Part shown: positions 1 through 8,542 of the stretch, piece after piece | Layout: each line of letters begins with the position of its first letter | How positions within the stretch are numbered: the stretch's first letter is position 1 | From: Anaerolineales bacterium | GTDB taxonomy: Bacteria > Chloroflexota > Anaerolineae > Anaerolineales > RBG-16-64-43 | DNA: 32,526 nt | Direction of reading: 5' to 3' | Assembly (NCBI GenBank): GCA_016932475.1 | Contig: JAFGCU010000115.1 | Location: forward strand, 1 to 32,526 | Notes under the pieces: generated by a model | Databases searched by the model: none | What the model saw: only the letters and a program-made list of their open reading frames with translations | What the model was told of the DNA's origin: nothing | Position numbers and translations under genes: made by a program

Positions 1-131
1 AGGGATGGGGGGAGCGATCTCGGGGGGAGGGGAACCGGGAAGGCTGCCCGGCAACGATAAATAACCGGCAGGAGTGCACCTTCCAGGTGCGACGTTCTAA
101 ACCATGCCCCGTCGCGATCGTAAACGGGGCC

Positions 132-149
132 ACCACCTTTGGCGGTGGT
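132..149 (-). terminator. weak hairpin downstream of the PfkB-type kinase gene
   Basis: Just past the end of the kinase gene, six bases (accacc) at 132-137 can pair with ggtggt at 144-149. On the minus strand no run of T follows, so this is at best a weak or factor-assisted terminator. Nothing else is visible in bases 1-152. Confidence 0.25.
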
Positions 150-152
150 AAT

Positions 153-1373
153 TTATTTGCTGCGGGATACATCCAAAGGACCCGACCACATCCCGGCGGA
201 TCCATCCCGCTTCCACCCCGGTTCATGGATCGAAAACGGGAGCTGCTCCCAGCCTGCCTGCACCCGCTTGCGGGTCTCGTCCCATGTCCGCAGGCCGCTC
301 AGCGAATCGGCTGCTTCCACATTGCACGCCCCGACCGCCACCGCCATGGTGAGCGCCTCCTCAAGCGAGGTGCGGCGCAGCAGGCCGGCGAGGAATCCGG
401 AGATGGTCGAATCACCCGAGCCGGTCGTTCCGACAACCCCGACCCGGTAGCATGGAATCCACCGTTCGCAGCCGGCCCAGCCGCTCCCGGGGTCCGGCTG
501 TGCGCGGCCCATCGATCTCAGCCTGTCCTCCGCCGCCGTTCGAATGTACACACCCCGGGAACCGAGCTTGATGACGACGATCCGGACTCCCATATCCATC
601 AACTCACTGCTCAGATCCTCGAGCAATTGCGGCGTTGCCTGTTCCACGATATCGCCCCGCGCCGTCATTTGCAGGAACCCCTCACGGCGCAGGGTGAACA
701 GAAGTTCATCCAAACTCGGCAAAAAGACGTCCACATACGGCAGCACGGATTGATAAATCGGCCGCCAGTCGGTCTGCCCGCTCTCGGCGTTCGGATCGGG
801 GAGCGACATATCGAGCGAAGTCGTGGCGCCGGCTTCTTTCGCGGTTCGCATCACCCGAGTAAAATCCCGACCTCCGTCATGGAACATCCGCTTTAATGCC
901 GGGGGATATCCGAAATGAAACAGATCCGTTTCTTCCACAATTTTAAAATCAATATCTTCCGGCCCGAATGTGTCGTTTTCCCCCGTGCAATGGAGGAAGA
1001 TCCGATCGGTTGTCCGGTTGCTGATGATGATACTGTAGGAGGTGACGCCGCCTTGCGGATCGGTGATCAGCCCGTCGGCCAGACCGCTCCCCCTGCCTTT
1101 TACGATCCGCTTCAGGATGTCCCCGTACGGGTCGGCGCCCAGTTTGGCGATCAGATGAACGGGGATCCCGAGGTGGTGAAGCGCCAAACCGGTGTTGGAG
1201 ACCGGGCCGCCGCCTGAGAACCGGGCTGCCCCGATCTGCAGCAGCGCGCCCGGTTTAAGCAGCGATGGCAGATCCCGCCCAGCCAATGGTTCAAAATCCG
1301 GGAGGATATCCAGGCAGATGTGTCCCGCAACAACCGCATGCATGTATGGCGCCATAACCGATTTCGTTACCAC
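153..1373 (-). CDS. PfkB-family carbohydrate kinase
   Basis: This is probably a cytoplasmic sugar or nucleoside kinase of the PfkB/ribokinase family, which moves the gamma-phosphate of ATP to a hydroxyl of a small substrate. The N-terminal half has the family's Gly-rich start (AARFSGGGPVSNTG, about residues 49-62). The C-terminal signature GTTGSGDS lies at residues 315-322, with Asp321 as the expected catalytic base; the second G of the usual GAGD is kept and the A is replaced by S. At about 406 residues it is longer than a typical 300-350 residue member. A GTG start at 1373 has no good ribosome site, and the in-frame ATG at 1355 is an alternative, so the N-terminus is unsure. The DUF3592 gene lies 33 bp upstream on the same strand. 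The substrate cannot be read from the sequence. Confidence 0.85.
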   Translation of the reverse strand: MVTKSVMAPYMHAVVAGHICLDILPDFEPLAGRDLPSLLKPGALLQIGAARFSGGGPVSNTGLALHHLGIPVHLIAKLGADPYGDILKRIVKGRGSGLADGLITDPQGGVTSYSIIISNRTTDRIFLHCTGENDTFGPEDIDFKIVEETDLFHFGYPPALKRMFHDGGRDFTRVMRTAKEAGATTSLDMSLPDPNAESGQTDWRPIYQSVLPYVDVFLPSLDELLFTLRREGFLQMTARGDIVEQATPQLLEDLSSELMDMGVRIVVIKLGSRGVYIRTAAEDRLRSMGRAQPDPGSGWAGCERWIPCYRVGVVGTTGSGDSTISGFLAGLLRRTSLEEALTMAVAVGACNVEAADSLSGLRTWDETRKRVQAGWEQLPFSIHEPGWKRDGSAGMWSGPLDVSRSK

Positions 1374-1406
1374 TCTCTTAAACGCCCCGTTTGGAATTGG
1401 TCGAAT

Positions 1407-2300
1407 CTACCGGATGATGCCGAGCAGGCTCAGGATCCAATACCCGCCGAGCAGGAGGGCGGCCACCCAGGCAAGAATGTACAACATGGTTTTTTGTTTG
1501 CCTTCGCCGGTGATCCACTGGCCGGATAGTCCATCGACATCGAGCGGGTAGCTCACAGAGATGGCGTCCACCAGGGTGGATCGGTCGGGGTTGGAAGGCA
1601 GGTAAAGAGCGGGTTCGGTCTCTTCGTCCCCCAGCCGGTCGCTCGGGAAAGCCTTGGCCTTCCCGTCCGCGACGGCCCCCATGCTGGTCTGAATCTCATA
1701 GGCATATTCGAGGATCGGCACGCCGTTGACGGTGGTGTTGGTCGGCCGGGTGGAGGTGATGCGCGCATCGGCAACCTTGCCGTGGCGCAGGAGGATCACC
1801 TGCCGCAGGCCTCCGATCGCGGCCGAGAGGAACAATGCCCCGCCCACGGCCGGGAAGATCAAGACGAACAGGACCCAGGGCGAAAACATCGATGTCCGGG
1901 CTCCCTCGATCCGGGAAATATACGGGGCGTCCGGAACGTACTCGACGGGGACCGAGCTTCCGTTCGACCAACGCCGTCCGGTGGAAAAACTGCGGCCGGT
2001 CATTTTTTCTTCGCGGCGGGTGGTGAAGGAGTAAACGTATTCATACACGGTAACGTCGTTCTCCGTCGCGTTCGACTCCACAACCCGGGTGACCCGCCCC
2101 TCGGCGGTATCGTGGGAGAGCGCCAGGCGGACATCTTCCAGCGGACGGTAGCCGCGGGTGAAGATGATCGAAAACACCAACCCCATGATCATGAAGAGGG
2201 CGCCGAAGCCGCCGGTTGTCCCGAGCATCGCGGCACAGATAATCGGGAGCGGAACCGGCCGGGGTGGCGGGGCAAGTCTGCGAATGCGGTTGGAAAGCAT
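1407..2300 (-). CDS. membrane protein with two DUF3592-like domains
   Basis: The predicted product is 297 residues with membrane segments at about 18-47, 140-163 and 271-294. The two extracytoplasmic stretches between them resemble each other. Each has a 'GRV/ARIT' strand, a 'YEYVYSF' or 'EYAYEIQ' strand, and a 'V.Y.P..P..S' or 'LYLPSNPDRS' strand followed by a hydrophobic helix. This is the pattern of DUF3592, here in tandem. The ATG at 2300 was chosen because GGAG lies a few bases upstream; the reading frame stays open up to 2408 but that part has no better start. The function of DUF3592 proteins is unknown. The gene may be co-transcribed with the kinase that follows it. Confidence 0.75.
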   Translation of the reverse strand: MLSNRIRRLAPPPRPVPLPIICAAMLGTTGGFGALFMIMGLVFSIIFTRGYRPLEDVRLALSHDTAEGRVTRVVESNATENDVTVYEYVYSFTTRREEKMTGRSFSTGRRWSNGSSVPVEYVPDAPYISRIEGARTSMFSPWVLFVLIFPAVGGALFLSAAIGGLRQVILLRHGKVADARITSTRPTNTTVNGVPILEYAYEIQTSMGAVADGKAKAFPSDRLGDEETEPALYLPSNPDRSTLVDAISVSYPLDVDGLSGQWITGEGKQKTMLYILAWVAALLLGGYWILSLLGIIR

Positions 2301-2571
2301 TTTCTCTCCGTAATTATCGGGTGTGGTTACTTCTGCAACGAAAGAAACATGAGCCGTGAACGCAACGCATTTCCCGGATATTTTACCCGAATGGGAACCG
2401 GCGCACATGCGTTTTTTTTACTGCGGCATTCGCCGATATGGGGCGAGCAGACGAATGGGCCGTATCGCCGCTTTTTTCAGACCGTTTTGTTACTGTCCGG
2501 CGGCATGGATCAGGTCTACGTCTCTGCTGATTTCCGGTCTTACGATGAGTCGGGCGAATGGTAATAATTGC

Positions 2572-2925
2572 TCAATTGCCTCCACTCAGGCAGCGGTTTC
2601 TTTGATACCCTTTCCGCCGGCGACCAGAAATGATATTGCGTGTCTCCGGGCACGCCTGTGGAACATTTTTGCGCGCCAGGGCTGGATGTTTCGATGAAAA
2701 ATCCACTCCGGCAGCATGAAGCCCCCGGCCTGCAAAATAATTATCGTACGGAAGACCGGTCCCCGATCCCAAATCCAAAACGCGCCCGCCCTCGGGCAAT
2801 CCCTGGAGGAACAGATCCAAAAATTCCGTCTCCATGGGTTGCAGGGCGGGATTCGCGCGAAATGCTTTGTCATAATCATCCGCTTCGAATCCGGCCCGGA
2901 CGACTTCTCGCATTGTTTTTACCAT
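2572..2925 (-). pseudogene. truncated class I SAM-dependent methyltransferase
   Basis: The first 90 or so residues look like the N-terminal part of a small-molecule methyltransferase. They include motif I (VLDLGSGTGLPYDNY) and the next strand (GVDFSSKHPALARKNVPQA). After that the family normally continues for another 100-150 residues with the second half of the Rossmann fold. Here the sequence changes character (CPETRNIISGRRRKGYQRN) and stops at 117 residues. Neither of the other two frames downstream restores a methyltransferase-like sequence, so a deletion or replacement fits better than a single frameshift. The 270 bp from here to the DUF3592 gene contain no recognisable gene. It is probably a remnant. 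Confidence 0.55.
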
Positions 2926-2998
2926 TCCCGCTCACTCGCAGGCTCCCGCTGATGGATATTTGGGAAAAGGAAGCCGGATATCAATCCGCCTCTCCCGA

Positions 2999-3469
2999 TC
3001 ATTCGGCTTTGCGATACGCGGTCCATTCCCAAGATTCGTCATCGGAATTTTTAGCCGTACCGGCGATAGTATCGGAATCGATGAAATCTCCGATATAGAT
3101 CGCGAATCCATTATTCATGCTCATGGTCAATTGCGATCCAACCAGTTTCCACGTGTCGTTTTCAGGCGTGTTGTCGTTCGGGTGGAAGGTTTGCAGCCGC
3201 CGGCCTTCAAGAAAAATGATATCGTATTCCCGGCGACCGTCCTCGGGGGCGTCATAGAGAAGCGTCCAGCGGGTGCCAATTAATTCTTCGGCCGTTGGAA
3301 ACGCCGATTTGCTCTGCGTCGGGGTGTCGGTTGGTACCGGTGTATTGGATGCCGTCGCGGCGGGGGTATGCGCGGGAGGCTGCCAAAGGCCCTGGATAAA
3401 TGCGCAATTAATCAGGATAAACCCGAAAGCGATAAACACCATCTTGTGTAAGCGTCGTATAGCCGGCAA
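2999..3469 (-). CDS. membrane-anchored beta-rich protein of unknown function
   Basis: The product is about 156 residues. It has a hydrophobic N-terminal segment (VFIAFGFILINC), a Thr/Pro-rich linker (TPVPTDTPTQ), and a C-terminal domain starting LIGTRWTLLYDAP with the pattern GTAKNSDDESWEWTAYRKAE at its end. That pattern resembles small lipocalin-like or META-like beta-barrels, but no family is certain. I chose the TTG at 3469 because a perfect AGGAGG lies four bases upstream; a longer frame reaching 3601 would overlap the Nudix gene and has no such signal. Cys at the end of the hydrophobic segment follows Asn, which is unusual for a lipobox, so an uncleaved signal anchor is more likely. It follows the Nudix gene by 20 bp, suggesting one transcript. 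Confidence 0.65.
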   Translation of the reverse strand: MPAIRRLHKMVFIAFGFILINCAFIQGLWQPPAHTPAATASNTPVPTDTPTQSKSAFPTAEELIGTRWTLLYDAPEDGRREYDIIFLEGRRLQTFHPNDNTPENDTWKLVGSQLTMSMNNGFAIYIGDFIDSDTIAGTAKNSDDESWEWTAYRKAE

Positions 3470-3489
3470 TGGTCCTCCTTTTTGTTTTT

Positions 3490-3972
3490 TCAACTCCCGT
3501 TTTTTTCCTTCATGGCATCCGGACGCTGGGCGACCAATTCCAGCAGCCCGTTCGGATACAGGATCGCTCGGCCTTCGGCAAATTCCGACAACGGCTTCCA
3601 CATGGCTGGGAACTGCTCATTGTTGTCTCTTATGCCTATGGCTGATTTTTGACCGTACATGGCCCGTTCGGCAAAATCCGCCTCGAAGATAAATACAATT
3701 TCGTGCCCGGGCCTGCCCTGGTACGTGAAGATGTTCTCCAACATTCCGATCTGCCTCAGGTTGATGAGCGCAACGCCGAGTTCCTCCATCATCTCGCGCC
3801 GGACGGCTTGGTCGGCGCGCTCGCCGAATTCGATCCCGCCTCCCAGCGGCCGGTAGAAGGTCTCCCCTTTCACGATATCCCGGGCCTCAAAGACAAAAAT
3901 ATCGCCGCTCCGGCGGACGATGCATATGGCAATGGGACGAATGGTCTCATTATTCACAAGAACCTCCGGCAT
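3490..3972 (-). CDS. Nudix hydrolase
   Basis: This 160-residue protein carries a complete Nudix box, G-x5-E-x7-REUxEExGU, at residues 45-67 (starts GGIEFGE, ends REMMEELGV). The conserved glutamates bind the divalent metal used to cleave a nucleoside diphosphate linked to another group. Length and single-domain layout match the family. The start at 3972 has only a weak GGG upstream. The gene sits between the LysE exporter (48 bp upstream) and the anchored beta-rich protein (20 bp downstream), all on the minus strand, so they may share a transcript. The substrate cannot be predicted. Confidence 0.9.
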   Translation of the reverse strand: MPEVLVNNETIRPIAICIVRRSGDIFVFEARDIVKGETFYRPLGGGIEFGERADQAVRREMMEELGVALINLRQIGMLENIFTYQGRPGHEIVFIFEADFAERAMYGQKSAIGIRDNNEQFPAMWKPLSEFAEGRAILYPNGLLELVAQRPDAMKEKNGS

Positions 3973-4020
3973 CCCGGCAATCAGATGTCTCGAAGCTCCA
4001 AATGCTCCGGCGGCGCATCC

Positions 4021-4635
4021 CTAGTTTTCCGTCGCCGCAAGCTTTACGGCGAGTACGGAGAATATCACTGCAAAGGACCGTTTGGTCCAAAGCAAAACCT
4101 TTGAGGAACCGGACAGGTAGGTGCTGACTGCGCTTGCCAGGATCCCGTATAGGATGAAGATCACCAGCGTCATGACAATGAACACCACACTCAATCGGAT
4201 CATCTGGACGATCTGGGATTCACCCGCCGTCGACATGAAAAGCGGCAGGAAGGCGAAAAAGAAAACCGTCAACTTGGGGTTCAGCAGGTTAACCAGGATC
4301 CCCTTCGTGATGATTTTTACGTCATTCTTCTCCTGTGGGCGGGTTTTAAAAGCGGTGCTTCCACTGTCCCGCCACATGGACCAGGCCAAATACAGGAGAT
4401 ACAGTGAACCGATCAGCCGGATAATTATGAATACCTGCGCGCTCAGGTGCCAAATAGCAGATAATCCCAAAATGCTCGCAAACATATGCGGGAGAATGCC
4501 AAGCGTGCATCCGATGGCAGCGGCAATTCCAGCCCGGGTTCGCAGCGCAAGGCCGGTTGTGACCGTGTACATGACCCCTGCTCCCGGCATGAGTACAACG
4601 ACGAGTGAAGTGATGAAAAATTCGGTACTTATCAT
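4021..4635 (-). CDS. LysE/RhtB-family amino acid exporter
   Basis: The product of 204 residues is strongly hydrophobic with about six membrane helices. It has the family's N-terminal motif around 'VVVLMPGAGVMYTVTTGLALRTR', with the conserved Pro-Gly in the first helix and Gly-rich second helix, and the cytoplasmic-loop motif 'GILVNLLNPKLTVFFFAFLP'. LysE proteins export amino acids or related metabolites by proton exchange. The ATG at 4635 was chosen because GGAG lies five bases upstream; the frame is open to 4674 but without a ribosome site. It heads a possible three-gene transcript with the Nudix hydrolase and the small anchored protein. Confidence 0.9.
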   Translation of the reverse strand: MISTEFFITSLVVVLMPGAGVMYTVTTGLALRTRAGIAAAIGCTLGILPHMFASILGLSAIWHLSAQVFIIIRLIGSLYLLYLAWSMWRDSGSTAFKTRPQEKNDVKIITKGILVNLLNPKLTVFFFAFLPLFMSTAGESQIVQMIRLSVVFIVMTLVIFILYGILASAVSTYLSGSSKVLLWTKRSFAVIFSVLAVKLAATEN

Positions 4636-4698
4636 GTCCGCTCCATGTGGACCAATATTCTTCCTAAATGTCATCCTTCCGGCAAGGGCCGAAAATGA

Positions 4699-5865
4699 TC
4701 ATGATGATTTCCACTGCTTCAATCTTCGCATCGCCTCTTTCACCCGCTCGTTCGGCGTCGCGAGCGATATCCGCACGTAGCCTTCCCCCTCCCCGCCGAA
4801 GAAGGTGCCGGGGGCGAAGCAGACGCCGGTCTGATCCAGAACCGAATCCGCAAACGATTCGGCGGTGAACCCCTTGGGGACGGGAGCCCAGATGTACAAC
4901 GAGGCTCTCGGAGAATCGCACTTGATCCCGATATCCGCCAGTCCGGACAGGATCCGGTCGCGGCGTCCGGCATACACGGCGTTGCGCGCGGCAAGCCAGT
5001 CCTGATCCCCGCGGAGCGCCGCCTCGCCCGCCGCGGTGATGGCGGGGAAGATCCCCGAATCGATGTTGCTTTTTACCTTGCGCACGGCCAGGACCGCCTC
5101 TGCGTTCCCGGACACAAATCCCAGCCGCCAGCCGGCCATGTTGTAGGTTTTGGAAACCGAGCTGAATTCCACCGCATACTCGCGAGCGCCCGCGGGTTCA
5201 AGGATGCTCACAGGCCGGTATCCGTCGTAGGCGACACCGCAATAGGCGGCGTCGTGGCAGAGGAGAATATGATGGCGGCGCGCAAGTTCAATCGCCCGCT
5301 CGTAAAAATCCCGCCCGGCCACGGCGGCGGTCGGATTGTTCGGATAGTTGAGCCACAGTATCCGCGCCCGGCGCAGGATCTCCGGCGGGATGGAATCCAA
5401 ATCCGGGAGAAAAGCCTTTTCCCGCCGGAGCGGAAGCGGATACACCTCGGCGCGCGCCCATTCCGCCGCCACACGGTATACCGGGTAACCCGGATCCGGA
5501 ACCAGGGCGATATCCCCCTCCTGCAACAGCGCCTGCGTCAGGTGAAAGATCCCCTCCTTGGAACCGAGGAGCGCGGTGATCTCCCGCTTCGGATCAAGCG
5601 CCACATCAAACCGCGATCCATAATACTCCGCCACGGCCGCCAGTAGCGAGGGGGTCCCATAGCCGAAGGCCGGGTAGCCGTGCGTTCCCGTATCGCGGAC
5701 GGCTTTTTCCGCCGCGGCAAGAATGTGCTCCGCAGGCAGCATATCCGGCGAGCCGATATCCATACGGATGACGTCGACTCCGCGCGCCTTAAGGGCGGCG
5801 AGCTTTTCGGCCATCCGGGCAAATGGATATGGTTTCAGGTTTTCCACACGGCGGGAGAGATGCAT
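4699..5865 (-). CDS. class I/II aminotransferase, LL-diaminopimelate aminotransferase-like
   Basis: This 388-residue PLP enzyme has the fold-type I landmarks: YPNNPT at 174-179, the pyridine-nitrogen Asp in HDAAY (Asp205), the Schiff-base Lys in SSVSKTYNMAGWRLGF (Lys239) and the phosphate-binding Arg247. The N-terminus (RRVENLKPYPFARM, then DVIRMDIGSPDMLP) is typical of the group that holds LL-diaminopimelate aminotransferases and related alanine/aspartate enzymes. LL-diaminopimelate aminotransferase makes LL-diaminopimelate from tetrahydrodipicolinate and glutamate in lysine synthesis and is common in Chloroflexota. The specific substrate is an inference. The LysE exporter gene lies 63 bp downstream, which would suit export of lysine-type amino acids, though this link is only suggestive. 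Confidence 0.85.
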   Translation of the reverse strand: MHLSRRVENLKPYPFARMAEKLAALKARGVDVIRMDIGSPDMLPAEHILAAAEKAVRDTGTHGYPAFGYGTPSLLAAVAEYYGSRFDVALDPKREITALLGSKEGIFHLTQALLQEGDIALVPDPGYPVYRVAAEWARAEVYPLPLRREKAFLPDLDSIPPEILRRARILWLNYPNNPTAAVAGRDFYERAIELARRHHILLCHDAAYCGVAYDGYRPVSILEPAGAREYAVEFSSVSKTYNMAGWRLGFVSGNAEAVLAVRKVKSNIDSGIFPAITAAGEAALRGDQDWLAARNAVYAGRRDRILSGLADIGIKCDSPRASLYIWAPVPKGFTAESFADSVLDQTGVCFAPGTFFGGEGEGYVRISLATPNERVKEAMRRLKQWKSS

Positions 5866-5975
5866 TTAGGCTGCATCCTTGATGAATAAGCTGGTCGAGT
5901 TGGACCGGGCGGAGCGAGAACCGTATCGCCGCCCTGTCTCAAGCGGTCTCGATCCGCCGGTAAAAAAAACGCGGG

Positions 5976-7166
5976 CTACCCCGGTCCCGCCACGACGTCG
6001 CCGGTGCCGGGCTCGACCGCTTTCTCAATAATTGGTTGTTCGACGTTTGGAGGTAACTCCGGCGGCGGATCATCCGCCCGGCGGACGGTTTCGAGCGCGG
6101 TGATCGCCACTTCCAACATTGGACGGTCCGGTTCACGGGTTGTCAGCCGCTGGGTCCACACCCCGGGCGCGGCCAGGATCCGCGCGAGGGTTTTGTTCTT
6201 AACCATCGCGGAGAATTTCAGGTACTCGTATCCGAACGCAACCAGGACCGGGATCCCGGCCAGGCGCGTAAGCAGCTTCCATCCGAACGGCATCGACCCG
6301 GTGAACGAGAAAAGGATCACCGCCAGCACGCCGATCGCGATGAGAAACGAGGTGCCGCAGCGCGGGTGTTCCTTTGGGAACGCTTCGGCCGTCTCGGGCG
6401 TAAGCACAACCCCGGCCTCGTACGCGGCGACGGTTTTATGTTCGGCGCCGTGGTACGCGAACACGCGCGCAATTTCCGGTATCCGGCCGACCCACACCAG
6501 GTAGAGGATCAACAGGACAAGGCGGATCACACCCTCGGAAAGGTTGCCCGCCATCGCCGGCAGCCAGTCCGGGAGCGCCGGGGTTCGGGCGATGGTTTCG
6601 GCCGCCAGCGGCGCCGCGTTGACGGTCGCATCGGCCGCTTCGGCTGCCGTTCCAAGCAGGCTCTCGATCCCCTGCCCGGCCGCCGCCGGCAGGAGGAAAA
6701 ACACGCCGACGAGGATCGCCAGCGCGAGAAGAATCGTCGCGACCCACTCTTTTTGGGTGATCGGCTCTTCGCCCTGCGCCTGCGCGGAAAACTCGAGGCT
6801 TTGCCAGCCGAGCCCGAGCGTATCCCAGAGCAGCAGGATGCCGCGCAGAACGGGGATTTTCGCGATCCGGCTCTGGTAAATGCCGCCAAGCGGTTTAATC
6901 ATGGTTTGGATGGTTCCGTCAGGCCGGCGGACGGCGACCGCCATATTTCTCTTGCCGCGCATCATCACGCCCTCCACAACCGCCTGTCCGCCGTAGGAGA
7001 AAGAGTCCTTCGCCGAGCGGGAGGAAACACTGAGCGTGACCAAGCAAGCCGCGAAGCGACGAAGCCACCTCCAGCCGCTATTCGAAAACCGGGAAAAGCT
7101 TCGCTCGGCCTTAGCAGGCCGGCTCGCCATAACCTGTTTATCTTTTTCCGTTGATTTATTTATCAT
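5976..7166 (-). CDS. DUF1385 (YqhQ-like) membrane protein
   Basis: The conserved part begins at SYGGQAVVEGVMMRG (about residues 57-71) and includes the family motifs HGAEHK (about 239-244) and HPRCGTSF (about 267-274), with membrane helices near 142-161, 212-226, 274-288 and 300-312. DUF1385 proteins are widely conserved multi-pass membrane proteins of unknown biochemical role; the His/Glu/Cys residues suggest metal binding. The ATG at 7166 starts one base after the stop of the M20 peptidase gene, so translation may be coupled; a second ATG at 7130 is possible. The roughly 50 residues before the conserved domain are Ser/Arg-rich and look like translated repeat DNA. The C-terminal tail (PPPELPPNVEQP) is probably disordered. 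Confidence 0.85.
   Translation of the reverse strand: MINKSTEKDKQVMASRPAKAERSFSRFSNSGWRWLRRFAACLVTLSVSSRSAKDSFSYGGQAVVEGVMMRGKRNMAVAVRRPDGTIQTMIKPLGGIYQSRIAKIPVLRGILLLWDTLGLGWQSLEFSAQAQGEEPITQKEWVATILLALAILVGVFFLLPAAAGQGIESLLGTAAEAADATVNAAPLAAETIARTPALPDWLPAMAGNLSEGVIRLVLLILYLVWVGRIPEIARVFAYHGAEHKTVAAYEAGVVLTPETAEAFPKEHPRCGTSFLIAIGVLAVILFSFTGSMPFGWKLLTRLAGIPVLVAFGYEYLKFSAMVKNKTLARILAAPGVWTQRLTTREPDRPMLEVAITALETVRRADDPPPELPPNVEQPIIEKAVEPGTGDVVAGPG
7020..7130 (-). repeat. repeat-like DNA inside the 5' end of the YqhQ-like gene
   Basis: On the minus strand this stretch contains GGAGGTGGCTTCGTCGCTTC followed by GCGGCTTGCTTGGTCACG. It is close to a dispersed intergenic repeat I recall from many environmental bacterial genomes (type ...GGAGATTGCTTCGTCGCTTC, then GCTCCTCGCAATGACG). 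It sits between the start codon and the conserved domain of the YqhQ-like gene and is read in frame. Identity as a repeat is from memory and not from a second copy in this window. Confidence 0.4.
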
Positions 7167-7167
7167 G

Positions 7168-8535
7168 TCACTTCGCAAGCTCATAGAAGAACCGGATGTA
7201 GGCTTCCACTCCGCGCCAGAGCGTGGGCAAATGCAATTTTTCATTCGGCGCATGCAGGTTGTCGTCCGGCAGGCTGATGCCCATCATGATCGACTCGCGT
7301 CCGAGGATATCCTGGATCCACGAGACGACCGGAACGCTGCCGCCCTCGCGCGCGAACACCGGACGCACGCCGAAGGCAGCCTCGAGCGCGCGGATCGCGG
7401 CCTGCATCGCGGGCGTATCGCGGCGGACTATCCCCGCCGGGCTGCCGGCCAGATCGATCACGTCCCATTTGACCCAGGCCGGCGCGCGCTGGCGGAGGTA
7501 TTCCTCCAACTGCTCCTTCACCCGTTCGGGCTTCTGGTCCGGCACCAGGCGCATGGAAAGCTTGGCCATCGCCCGCGCCGGAAGAACGGTTTTGGATCCT
7601 TCGCCGGTAAACCCGCAAAGCAGCCCGTTCACTTCCAGGGTCGGACGCGCGCCGATCCGTTCGACGATGGTGTAGCCCTCTTCGCCGATGACGCCCAGAG
7701 CGGTGGCCTGGGCGATGAAATCCTTTTCCGTCCACGGCACCCGCGCGAGCTCCGCGCGTTCGTCGGGCTCAATCGGCAGCACGTCATCGTAGAAGTGCGG
7801 AAGCGTCACCCGCCCCTGCGGATCGTGCATCCCCGCGATCAGCTCGGCCAGGACCTGCCCGGCGTTTGGAATGGCGCCGCCGAACAATCCGGAATGCAGG
7901 TCGTGCTCCGCCGTCTCCACCCGTAATTCAAAATACGCCAGCCCGCGCAGCCCGTAGACGATCGTGGGCAGTTCCGGGCTGAGGATGAGCGTGTCGCAAT
8001 TGAGCACCGCGTCGCAGCTCAGCAGCTGCCGGTGTTTTTTCAGCGCGTCGGCCAGATGGGGAGACCCGACCTCCTCCTCGCCCTCGAACAGCACCTTTAC
8101 GGATACCGGCAGCGAATCCGTCGCGAGGATGGATTCGAGCGCGGCCAGGTACGCCATCAGCGGGCCCTTCATGTCGGATGCGCCGCGGGCATAAAGGTTT
8201 TCCCCGCGCACGGTCGGGGAATACGGCGGCGTTACCCATTCCTCGAGGGGCTCGGCCGGCTGAACGTCGTAATGGCCGTACAGCAGCACCACCGGCGTCT
8301 TCGGGTCGGGATGCATGCGCGCGGCGTACACGATCTGAGGTCCGTCCATCGGCAGCAGGCGCGCCTCAAAACCGAGTTTCAGCAGCCGGTAGAGCAGCCA
8401 TTCCGCCGCGCGCTGGGTTTCCGCCGTGTATTCGGAAAAGGTCGAGACGCTCGGGATCTGCAGCAGTTCCTGCAGGTCGCGCAGAAAACGGTCCCGGTTG
8501 TTTTGCGCAAATGCGATCGCTTTTTCCATTGTCAT
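7168..8535 (-). CDS. M20-family dipeptidase / metallopeptidase
   Basis: This 455-residue enzyme matches the M20 peptidases that remove amino acids from short peptides with two zinc ions. Metal and catalytic residues are all present: His88 and Asp90 in YGHYDVQP, the bridging Asp121 in GASDMKG, Glu154-Glu155 in EGEEEVGS, Asp181 in NCDT, and the C-terminal His in HAPNEKLHLP. The lid (dimerisation) domain lies between about 195 and 360. No signal peptide is seen, so it should be cytoplasmic. It most resembles the carnosinase/CNDP-like subgroup. The YqhQ-like gene starts immediately after its stop, and the SH3-type gene ends 7 bp upstream, so the three genes may form a transcript. Confidence 0.92.
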   Translation of the reverse strand: MTMEKAIAFAQNNRDRFLRDLQELLQIPSVSTFSEYTAETQRAAEWLLYRLLKLGFEARLLPMDGPQIVYAARMHPDPKTPVVLLYGHYDVQPAEPLEEWVTPPYSPTVRGENLYARGASDMKGPLMAYLAALESILATDSLPVSVKVLFEGEEEVGSPHLADALKKHRQLLSCDAVLNCDTLILSPELPTIVYGLRGLAYFELRVETAEHDLHSGLFGGAIPNAGQVLAELIAGMHDPQGRVTLPHFYDDVLPIEPDERAELARVPWTEKDFIAQATALGVIGEEGYTIVERIGARPTLEVNGLLCGFTGEGSKTVLPARAMAKLSMRLVPDQKPERVKEQLEEYLRQRAPAWVKWDVIDLAGSPAGIVRRDTPAMQAAIRALEAAFGVRPVFAREGGSVPVVSWIQDILGRESIMMGISLPDDNLHAPNEKLHLPTLWRGVEAYIRFFYELAK

Positions 8536-8542
8536 ACGCCGT

